The notes beneath the pieces are model-generated. The model worked only from the letters and a program-made list of their open reading frames with translations, ran no database searches and was not told where the DNA came from. From Mycobacterium sp. (GTDB lineage: Bacteria; Actinomycetota; Actinomycetes; Mycobacteriales; Mycobacteriaceae), in NCBI GenBank assembly GCA_028706695.1, contig JAQTVU010000240.1:1-5219 (forward strand): 5,219 nt of DNA, read 5' to 3'. This document shows, piece after piece, positions 1 through 5,219 of this stretch; the stretch's first letter is position 1; every line of letters starts with the position of its first letter. The position numbers and the translations under genes are program-made.

Positions 1-102
1 CCCGTCCCGACGGTCATAGGCACTTGCCGGCAGCCAAATCAGTGGAGCAGCCATGCGGCCGCCCAGACCGGATCGCTGCGCAGTGAACATCGGCTCCTGG
101 CG
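1..102 (-). other. Stretch downstream of citE with an open frame running off the window edge
   Basis: After the citE stop (103-105) no terminator-like stem followed by a T run is visible. On the minus strand an ATG at 90 opens a frame of 30 codons with no stop to base 1 (MFTAQRSGLGGRM..., continuing APLIWLPASAYDRRDG). It is preceded by AGGAG with a short three-base spacing. A second in-frame ATG is at 54, and an out-of-frame ATG at 17 (MTVGT). In M. tuberculosis the next gene is a branched-chain 2-oxoacid dehydrogenase E1 alpha (pdhA/bkdA, Rv2497c). One of these ATGs could start that gene, but the residues visible are too few and not recognisable. Whether this is coding, a leader or spacer cannot be settled from the window. 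Confidence 0.3.
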
Positions 103-924
103 TCATCGCTGGGCGCCTTCGCCCGCCCGCCGCAGCAGCATTTGCGCGTGCTTGAGCACCGGCGCGTCAACCATCTGCCCCTCGAACGCGAAGACCCCAC
201 GCTCCCTTCGCGCCGCCGCCAATACCCGCCGCGCCCAGTCCAGCTTCTCCGCACTGGGGCGATAGGCGTTGCGCACCACCGGGATCTGGCTGGGGTGGAT
301 GCAGACCGTCCCGTCGAAACCCACCGCGACCGCGTCGCTGGCGTCCAGCTGCAGACCGCCGACGTCGCGGATGTCCACATGCACGGCGTCCAGGGCGATC
401 CGGCCGAAGGCGCAGGCCGCCAGCAACACCGTCGACCGCACCTGCCGGGCGACGTCGCGGTAGGTGCCGTCGGCCCGCCGGCTGGAGCTGCCGCCCATCG
501 CGGCGACCAGGTCCTCCGCGCCCCACATCATTGCGACGGTGCCCTCAGCCGCGGCAATCTCGGTGGCGCACACCGCTCCCCGGGGTGTCTCGATCAGCGC
601 GACGACATCGCGGCTTGCGAGCGCGCCGACCTGCGCGGCCGATTCGGTCTTCGCCAACATCACCGTCGTGTACGCGGTGTCGGCCAGCGCAGCCAAGTCA
701 CGGGCGTGCTCGTCGGTGCCGACGGCGTTGACCCGCACCACGGTGCGCTCGGGGTCGAGTGGCGTCTCGCGTAATGCCTTGCGGCCCGCGGGCTTGTCCG
801 CCGCGGCCACGCCATCCTCGAGGTCGAGGATCACCACGTCGGCGGCGGCGGCCGCCTTGGCGAAACGCTCGGGTCGGTCCGCCGGGCAGAACAACCACCC
901 CGGGCCGGCGGCACGCAAGCTCAT
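103..924 (-). CDS. citE: CitE-family beta-hydroxyacyl-CoA lyase (HMG-CoA / citramalyl-CoA lyase)
   Basis: This 273-residue TIM-barrel lyase of the HpcH/HpaI-CitE family has the same length as M. tuberculosis Rv2498c. Visible motifs: GWLFCPADRPERFAKA at 9-24 (CoA/phosphate-binding N terminus), VILDLEDGV at 31-39, TVVRVN with substrate-binding R64, ALIETPRG with metal ligand E112, WGAEDL with metal ligand D138, SSRRADGTY at 147-155, ALDAVH at 177-182, and CIHPSQIPVV at 208-217. These are the complete Mg-dependent active-site set. Although named for the citrate lyase beta subunit, no citD, citF or citC partner is present, so a stand-alone CoA-thioester lyase is far more likely. From operon context and published work on the orthologue, it should cleave HMG-CoA to acetyl-CoA plus acetoacetate (leucine) and citramalyl-CoA to acetyl-CoA plus pyruvate (itaconate). 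The ATG at 924 overlaps the MaoC stop as ATGA and has AAGGA nine bases upstream. Confidence 0.95.
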   Translation of the reverse strand: MSLRAAGPGWLFCPADRPERFAKAAAAADVVILDLEDGVAAADKPAGRKALRETPLDPERTVVRVNAVGTDEHARDLAALADTAYTTVMLAKTESAAQVGALASRDVVALIETPRGAVCATEIAAAEGTVAMMWGAEDLVAAMGGSSSRRADGTYRDVARQVRSTVLLAACAFGRIALDAVHVDIRDVGGLQLDASDAVAVGFDGTVCIHPSQIPVVRNAYRPSAEKLDWARRVLAAARRERGVFAFEGQMVDAPVLKHAQMLLRRAGEGAQR

Positions 925-1418
925 CGGTCGCCGTCCTTGGGCCGCTTTCGGACCAGCGTGGTGCGCACCGCCCGCGCGACCACGTCACCATGCTGGTTGC
1001 GCCCGGTGTGCTCAAGGGTGACGACGCCCTCGCCGGGCCGGCTGTTGGACTCGCGCTTGTCGGTGCACACCGTCTCGGCGTACAAAGTGTCGCCGTGGAA
1101 AACCGGCTTGGGGAACGACACTTCCGAGAAGCCCAAGTTGGCCACGACGGTGCCCAGCGTCAGCTGCGAAACCGACAGCCCGACCAGCGTCGAGAGCGTC
1201 AACATCGAGTTCACCAGTCGCTCCCCGCGAAAGCCCGGCTGCGCGGCGGCCCAGGCCGCGTCCAGGTGCAGCGACTGGGTGTTCATCGTCAGCGTGGTGA
1301 ACAGCACGTTGTCGGCTTCGGTGACCGTGCGGCCCGGCCGGTGCAGGTATGTCGTGCCGAGCTGAAACTCATCGAACCACAAGCCTCGCTGGACGATCGA
1401 CTTTGCCGGGCCGCTCAT
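921..1418 (-). CDS. MaoC-like (hotdog-fold) acyl-CoA hydratase, probable 3-methylglutaconyl-CoA / itaconyl-CoA hydratase
   Basis: This 165-residue single-hotdog protein is the counterpart of M. tuberculosis Rv2499c. Features seen: an N-terminal GLWFDEFQLGTTYLHRPGRTVTEAD (split here as 12-20 and 21-36), the active-site helix region LFTTLTMNTQSLHLD at 39-53, a GERLVNSMLTLSTLVGL segment at 65-81, the strand GFSEVSFPKPVFHGDTL at 96-112 typical of MaoC enzymes, and EHTGRNQHGDVVARA at 136-150. In this family an Asp/His pair normally activates water; here H51 is kept but the Asp position is N46 (see findings). Position between fadE19 and citE argues for hydration of 3-methylglutaconyl-CoA to HMG-CoA, the step between MCC and the lyase; itaconyl-CoA or mesaconyl-type substrates are alternatives. 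The ATG overlaps the fadE19 stop (ATGA, 1415-1418), with a weak GGGG at 1424-1427 as Shine-Dalgarno. Its own stop overlaps the citE ATG. Older annotation called the orthologue an 'oxidase regulatory-related' protein, which the sequence does not support. Confidence 0.88.
   Translation of the reverse strand: MSGPAKSIVQRGLWFDEFQLGTTYLHRPGRTVTEADNVLFTTLTMNTQSLHLDAAWAAAQPGFRGERLVNSMLTLSTLVGLSVSQLTLGTVVANLGFSEVSFPKPVFHGDTLYAETVCTDKRESNSRPGEGVVTLEHTGRNQHGDVVARAVRTTLVRKRPKDGDR
934..938 (-). promoter_or_regulatory. Ribosome binding site of citE
   Basis: AAGGA on the minus strand, nine bases upstream of the citE ATG at 924, lies inside the last codons of the MaoC gene. It supports the 924 start and gives citE an independent initiation signal besides the ATGA coupling. 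Confidence 0.7.
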
Positions 1419-2581
1419 GACAGCCCCAGCGATCGCGCGATGAGCATCAGTTGGACCTCGGTGGTACCCTCCCCTATCTCAAGGATCTTGCTGTCGCGGT
1501 AGTGCCGCGCCACCGGATACTCGTTCATGAAGCCGTACCCGCCGTGGATCTGCGTGGCATCGCGGGCGTTGTCCATCGCGGCTTCCGACGCGATCATTTT
1601 GGCGATCGCCGCTTCCTTCTTGAATGGCTTGCCGGCCAACATCTTAGCGGCAGCATCGTAATAGGCCGTGCGTGCGCCGTGGGCACGCGCCTCCATCCGG
1701 GCGATCTTGAAGCTGATCGCCTGATAGGAGCCGATCGGCCGGCCGAACGACTGGCGCTGTTTGGCGTACTTGACACTTTCATCGACGCAGCCCTGCGCCG
1801 CCCCGGTGGCCAGCGCGGCGATGGCGATCCGCCCCTCGTCCAGGATGGACAAGAAGTTCGCGAACCCGTTCCCGCGGGTGCCCAGCAGGTTCGCCTCGGG
1901 GACCCGCGCGTCGGCGAAGGACAGCGGGTGGGTGTCCGACGCGTTCCAGCCGACCTTGCGGTAAGCGGGTCCAACGGTGAATCCAGGTGTGCCGCTGGGA
2001 ATTACGATAGTAGAGATCTCTTTGTCGCCATTGGCGGTGGTGCCGGTGACCGCTGTTACGGTGACCAGCGAGGTGATGTCGGTTCCCGAGTTGGTGATGA
2101 ATTGCTTGGAGCCGGTGATCGCCCATTCGCCGTCGTCGAGCCGCGCCGTGGTGCGCGTGCTGCCGGCGTCCGAGCCGGCCCCCGGTTCGGTGAGCCCGAA
2201 GCCGGCCAACGCGCGGCCGGCGGTCAGGTCGGGCAGCCACTTCTGCTTCTGCTCCTCGGTGCCGAACCGGTAGATCGGCATTGCCCCGAGGCTGGCGCCG
2301 GCCTCCAGCGTGATCGCCACGGACTGGTCGACCTTGCCGAGCTCTTCGAGTGCCAGCGACAGCGCGAAGTAGTCGCCGCCCATGCCGCCGTACTGCTCCG
2401 GAAACGGCAGGCCGAACAAGCCCATCTCGCCCATCTTGGCGACGACCTCGTACGGGAAACTGTGCTCCTCATCGTGTTTGGCCGAGACGGGTGCGACCAC
2501 GGTCCGCGCGAAGTCGGCCACCGTGTTGCGCAGATCCTCATATTCCTTGGGCAGTGTGCCAGCCGTGATCGATGTCGTCAT
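1415..2581 (-). CDS. fadE19: Acyl-CoA dehydrogenase FadE19, probably acting on isovaleryl-CoA or another short branched acyl-CoA
   Basis: This flavin-dependent acyl-CoA dehydrogenase (388 residues from this start) has the typical family length. Acyl-CoA dehydrogenase signature 1 is at 129-141 (GLTEPGAGSDAGS) and signature 2 at 344-363, opening QIHGGYGFMNEYP and ending at D363. QSFGRPIGSYQA at about 277-288 is the usual conserved helix region. The expected catalytic base is E371 in EIGEGTTEVQ. Between MCC and the hydratase/lyase genes it should supply 3-methylcrotonyl-CoA, passing electrons to ETF. The start is uncertain: the ATG at 2587 overlaps the accA1 stop as ATGA (giving 390 aa), but the AAGGA at 2588-2592 directly abuts it, whereas the ATG at 2581 sits six bases from AAGGA, a normal spacing. 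The 2581 start is therefore preferred, although reinitiation at 2587 is possible. Family identity is certain; substrate choice rests on context, because the catalytic Glu sits where straight-chain and 2-methyl-branched enzymes have it rather than where human isovaleryl-CoA dehydrogenase does. Confidence 0.93.
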   Translation of the reverse strand: MTTSITAGTLPKEYEDLRNTVADFARTVVAPVSAKHDEEHSFPYEVVAKMGEMGLFGLPFPEQYGGMGGDYFALSLALEELGKVDQSVAITLEAGASLGAMPIYRFGTEEQKQKWLPDLTAGRALAGFGLTEPGAGSDAGSTRTTARLDDGEWAITGSKQFITNSGTDITSLVTVTAVTGTTANGDKEISTIVIPSGTPGFTVGPAYRKVGWNASDTHPLSFADARVPEANLLGTRGNGFANFLSILDEGRIAIAALATGAAQGCVDESVKYAKQRQSFGRPIGSYQAISFKIARMEARAHGARTAYYDAAAKMLAGKPFKKEAAIAKMIASEAAMDNARDATQIHGGYGFMNEYPVARHYRDSKILEIGEGTTEVQLMLIARSLGLS

Positions 2582-2583
2582 CG

Positions 2584-4590
2584 TCATTCCTTGTTGTGTT
2601 CATGGTTGTGGTCGTGGTTCGGTTCGTGGGGCGACAGCCGGGCCAGCACCTGATCGACCTTCACCTGGTCGCCGACGGACACCAGTACCTGCACTCGTCC
2701 CGAAATCGGCGCGGCCAGCGAATGTTCCATTTTCATCGCCTCGACAACCACCACCACCTCGCCCGCGGACACCGCGGCACCGGAAGCTACCGGCACGGCG
2801 ATCACGCTGCCGGGCATCGGGCTGAGGACCTCTGCCGTCCGTGCGCCCGCCGCGCGGTGGACCTTGTGTTCCTCGGCTTCACGCAGCTGCCAGGTGCCCC
2901 GCTCGTCGGCGATCCACAGGTTCCGGTCAGCCGCGGCGTACCGGTACTCGCGGCGCAGCCCATCCAGCGTCACGTTCATCTGCTGCCGGCTTACTTCTAC
3001 ACTGGCGCAGCAGCTTTCGGCGTCCCCGACCTGGACTCTGGCGGCCTCGGGCGGGCCCCACACCGAGACCGTGTCGGTGCGCTGCGGGGTGCACATCGCG
3101 GTGCGGACCGGCGCTGCGGCACCGCCGACCCGCCACCCGGTGGGCGTCGCCCACGGATTTCCCCGGGCCCGCACAGTCAAGGCCCACTGGCGGTAGAGCC
3201 CACCGGCGGCCAGCACGTCATCGGGTGCGGGCAGTGGCTCGAAGTGCGCCAGCCGCTCGTCCAGCAGCGCGGTGTCGAGATCACCGGCGCGCACCCGCTC
3301 GTCGGCAAGCAGGAACCGCAGGAATTCGATGTTGGTCTGCACTCCCAGCACCGCCGTCTGCGCCAACGCGCGATCGAGCCTCGCCAGCGCCTCGTCGCGG
3401 TCGTGCCCGTGGGCGATCACCTTGCTCAGCATCGGGTCGTAGTCGCTGCCGACCACGACGCCGGCCAGCAGCGACGAGTCCACCCGTACGCCGGGGCCCG
3501 ACGCTTCGAACAGCTGCAGCACCCGCCCGCCGGTGGGCAGAAATCCGCGCGCCGGATCCTCGGCATACACCCTGGCCTCGATCGCGTGACCGCGCAGCTC
3601 GATGTCGTCCTGGGTGAAGGCCAGTTTTTCGCCCGCGGCCACCCGCAGCTGCCACTCGACCAGGTCCAGGCCGGTGACCGCCTCGGTGACCGGATGTTCC
3701 ACCTGCAGCCGGGTGTTCATCTCCATGAAGAAGAATTCGTCGCGCCGGTCGGCCGAGACGATGAACTCCACCGTGCCGGCACCGACGTAACCGACGCTGC
3801 GGGCGGTGTTGCAGGCGGCGGCGCCGATCCGGGCCCGCGTCGGGGCGTCCAGCAGCGGTGAGGGCGCCTCCTCGACGACCTTCTGGTGGCGCCGCTGCAG
3901 GCTGCACTCCCGCTCGCCGAAATGCACCACGTTGCCGTGCGTGTCGGCCAGCACCTGCACCTCGATATGCCTGGGCCGCAGCATGAGCCGCTCCAACAAC
4001 AATGTGTCGTCACCGAACGCCGAGGCCGCCTCCCGACGCGCACCCCCCAGCGCCTCCCGCAGCCTGGCTGGGTCGTCGACCAGCCTCATGCCCTTGCCGC
4101 CGCCGCCGGCCGACGGCTTGACCAGCACCGGATACCCGATTTCGTCGGCGGCGGCGACCAGCTCGTCGTCGCTCAGCCCCCGCCCGGCCACACCGGGCAC
4201 CACGGGCACGTCGAAGGCGGCCACGGCATTCTTGGCGGTGATCTTGTCGCCCATCACCTCGATAGCGCGTACCGGCGGTCCCAGAAACACCACCCCGACG
4301 CGTTCGCAGGCGGCGGCGAAAGCGGCGTTCTCGGCAAGAAACCCGTATCCCGGATGGATGGCCTGCGCCCCGGTGCGCGCCGCCGCGGCGAGAACCTTGC
4401 CAATGTCGAGATAACTCTCGCGCGCGGCGGCGGGCCCCAGCCGCACCGCTTCGTCAGCCTCGAGCACATGCCGAGCGCCGGCGTCGGGGGCGCTGTAGAC
4501 GGCGACCGAACGGATATCCAGCCGGCGCAGGGTTCGGATCACCCGCACCGCGATCTCGCCGCGGTTGGCCACCAATACGGTGTCGAACAT
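2584..4590 (-). CDS. accA1: 3-methylcrotonyl-CoA carboxylase alpha subunit AccA1 (biotin carboxylase plus biotin carboxyl carrier)
   Basis: This 668-residue biotin-bearing subunit carboxylates its own biotin with ATP and bicarbonate and delivers it to AccD1. Domains in order: N-terminal biotin carboxylase fold (VLVANRGEIAVRV at 6-18), ATP-grasp domain (MGDK with K116; K158 followed by glycine-rich AGGGGKGMR at 161-169; H208; QRRHQK at 232-237; catalytic/metal residues E290, N292, R294, E298 in MEMNTRLQVEHP), a biotin carboxylase C-terminal domain with GHAIEAR around 334-340 and GSDYDPML around 381-388, a variable bridging region at about 450-580 (the position of the BT domain in MCC alpha), and a biotinyl domain with EAMKME, biotin lysine K620. 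The start at 4590 is chosen because the protein begins with the family's conserved N terminus; the frame stays open upstream to 4827, but that stretch lies in accD1 coding sequence and looks like shadow translation. Unlike the remembered M. tuberculosis protein (about 654 aa), it ends in a His/Asn-rich tail (653-668). Its stop abuts or overlaps fadE19. Confidence 0.97.
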   Translation of the reverse strand: MFDTVLVANRGEIAVRVIRTLRRLDIRSVAVYSAPDAGARHVLEADEAVRLGPAAARESYLDIGKVLAAAARTGAQAIHPGYGFLAENAAFAAACERVGVVFLGPPVRAIEVMGDKITAKNAVAAFDVPVVPGVAGRGLSDDELVAAADEIGYPVLVKPSAGGGGKGMRLVDDPARLREALGGARREAASAFGDDTLLLERLMLRPRHIEVQVLADTHGNVVHFGERECSLQRRHQKVVEEAPSPLLDAPTRARIGAAACNTARSVGYVGAGTVEFIVSADRRDEFFFMEMNTRLQVEHPVTEAVTGLDLVEWQLRVAAGEKLAFTQDDIELRGHAIEARVYAEDPARGFLPTGGRVLQLFEASGPGVRVDSSLLAGVVVGSDYDPMLSKVIAHGHDRDEALARLDRALAQTAVLGVQTNIEFLRFLLADERVRAGDLDTALLDERLAHFEPLPAPDDVLAAGGLYRQWALTVRARGNPWATPTGWRVGGAAAPVRTAMCTPQRTDTVSVWGPPEAARVQVGDAESCCASVEVSRQQMNVTLDGLRREYRYAAADRNLWIADERGTWQLREAEEHKVHRAAGARTAEVLSPMPGSVIAVPVASGAAVSAGEVVVVVEAMKMEHSLAAPISGRVQVLVSVGDQVKVDQVLARLSPHEPNHDHNHEHNKE
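2588..2592 (-). promoter_or_regulatory. Ribosome binding site that decides the fadE19 start
   Basis: AAGGA on the minus strand lies in the last two codons (Lys-Glu) of accA1. It has zero spacing to the ATG at 2587 and six bases to the in-frame ATG at 2581, so it favours 2581 as the fadE19 start. Confidence 0.65.
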
Positions 4591-4594
4591 CGGC

Positions 4595-5219
4595 TCACAT
4601 CCGGAAGACGCCGTAGCAGACCGGCTCCAGCGGTGCGTGGTTGCACACCGACAGCGCCAGCCCGACAACGGTTCTGGTGTCGGCCGGGTCGATGATGCCG
4701 TCATCCCACAACCGCGCCGTCGAGTAGTAGGGGTGGCCCTGAACCTCGTACCGCTCACGGATGGGCGCCTTGAACGCGTCCTCCTCGTCGGCCGACCACG
4801 GTTTGCCCGCCGCGGCGAGCTGCTCACCGCGCACGGTGGCCAGCACCGACGCGGCTTGCTCGCCGCCCATCACCGAGATCCGCGCGTTGGGCCACATCCA
4901 CAGGAAGCGCGGCGAATACGCCCGGCCGCACATCGAATAGTTGCCCGCGCCATAGGATCCGCCGATCAGGACGGTCAGCTTGGGCACCCGGGCACAGGCC
5001 ACGGCGGTGACCATCTTGGCGCCGTGCTTGGCGATGCCTGCGGCCTCGTAGTCGCGCCCGACCATGAACCCGGCGATGTTCTGCAGGAACAACAGCGGGA
5101 TCTTGCGCTTGTCGCACAGCTCGATGAAATGCGCGCCCTTCAATGCGGATTCACCGAACAGCACCCCATTGTTGGCGACGATCCCCACCGGGTGGCCGTG
5201 GATGTGGGCGAACGCGGTG
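4595..5219 (-). CDS. accD1: 3-methylcrotonyl-CoA carboxylase beta (carboxyltransferase) subunit AccD1, C-terminal part
   Basis: This is the last 207 residues of a biotin-dependent carboxyltransferase; the N-terminal part lies beyond the right edge (the M. tuberculosis protein is about 529 aa). The subunit moves the carboxyl group from carboxybiotin on AccA1 to the gamma carbon of 3-methylcrotonyl-CoA in the cytoplasm. Visible landmarks, numbered from the first complete codon in the window, are HPVGIVANNGVLF at about 8-21, LLFLQNIAGFMVGRDYE at about 42-58, the glycine-rich acyl-CoA/oxyanion segment GGSYGAGNYSMCGRAYSPRF at 86-105, ISVMGGEQAASVLA at about 114-127, and the C-terminal IIDPADTR at 175-182. 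These follow human MCCB almost residue for residue and differ from the propionyl-CoA carboxylase AccD5 type, so the methylcrotonyl-CoA assignment is strong. The reading frame is open to base 5219; the GTG at 5188 is an internal valine, not a start. It ends TGA four bases before the accA1 ATG, so the two subunits are coupled. Confidence 0.96.
   Translation of the reverse strand, partial: TAFAHIHGHPVGIVANNGVLFGESALKGAHFIELCDKRKIPLLFLQNIAGFMVGRDYEAAGIAKHGAKMVTAVACARVPKLTVLIGGSYGAGNYSMCGRAYSPRFLWMWPNARISVMGGEQAASVLATVRGEQLAAAGKPWSADEEDAFKAPIRERYEVQGHPYYSTARLWDDGIIDPADTRTVVGLALSVCNHAPLEPVCYGVFRM

Noticed and set aside
1..102. Rho-independent terminator after citE.
   Set aside because: GC-rich half-repeats are present, but I found no stable stem followed by a T run on the minus strand, and the operon may continue to the left.
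103..924. Classical citrate lyase beta subunit.
   Set aside because: No citrate lyase alpha, gamma or ligase genes are adjacent, and operon context plus similarity to Rv2498c point to a free CoA-thioester lyase.
1415..2587. A frameshift or decayed region within the operon.
   Set aside because: All catalytic motifs are intact and the reading frames run to the expected family lengths; nothing suggests a pseudogene.
2572..3861. Long plus-strand open frame of 429 codons opposite accA1 (and a similar 400-codon one at 1451-2653 opposite fadE19).
   Set aside because: The translations are rich in Arg, Gly, His and Pro with no recognisable domain, as expected for antisense frames of high-GC codons with third-position G/C. 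The minus-strand genes account for the sequence fully.
4591..4827. In-frame N-terminal extension of accA1 by 79 residues up to an upstream start at 4827.
   Set aside because: The extension is Arg/Ser/Thr-rich, lies wholly over the conserved C terminus of accD1, and precedes the standard biotin carboxylase N terminus MFDTVLVANRGEIAVRV.
4595..5188. Treating the GTG at 5188 as the start of a 197-residue protein.
   Set aside because: The frame continues upstream to the window edge with conserved residues (AFAHIHGHP before VGIVANNG), so it is an internal valine of a cut-off accD1.

Overview
The window is a GC-rich piece of an actinobacterial chromosome, almost certainly from a Mycobacterium species. 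Every recognisable gene lies on the minus strand. Gene order and protein sequence match, from memory, the M. tuberculosis cluster Rv2502c-Rv2498c (accD1, accA1, fadE19, a MaoC-like gene, citE). The proteins are clearly similar to the H37Rv versions but not identical, so another mycobacterial species is likely.

Layout in transcription order (right to left): the C-terminal part of accD1 (4595-5219, cut by the window edge); accA1 (2584-4590); fadE19 (1415-2581, or from 2587); a MaoC-fold hydratase gene (921-1418); citE (103-924); and a short leftover stretch (1-102) that holds an open frame running off the left edge. Coding is continuous: genes are 4 nt apart or overlap at ATGA stop/start junctions, with no room for internal promoters or terminators. 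This is one translationally coupled operon. Its promoter and its first genes lie beyond the right edge.

Together the genes encode the lower half of leucine breakdown. FadE19 oxidises isovaleryl-CoA (or a similar branched acyl-CoA) to 3-methylcrotonyl-CoA. The AccA1/AccD1 biotin carboxylase complex makes 3-methylglutaconyl-CoA. The MaoC protein probably hydrates it to 3-hydroxy-3-methylglutaryl-CoA. The CitE-family lyase cleaves that to acetyl-CoA and acetoacetate. The same hydratase/lyase pair can plausibly handle the itaconyl-CoA to citramalyl-CoA to acetyl-CoA plus pyruvate route, since the M. tuberculosis CitE orthologue is reported to be bifunctional.

No mobile element, CRISPR array, tRNA/rRNA or clearly undescribed system was seen. 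The points most worth a second look are a histidine-rich C-terminal tail on AccA1 whose DNA also supplies the fadE19 ribosome binding site, a MaoC active site with Asn where Asp is usual, the placement of the FadE19 catalytic glutamate, the MaoC plus CitE replacement of the usual hydratase plus HMG-CoA lyase, and an unexplained open frame at the left edge.
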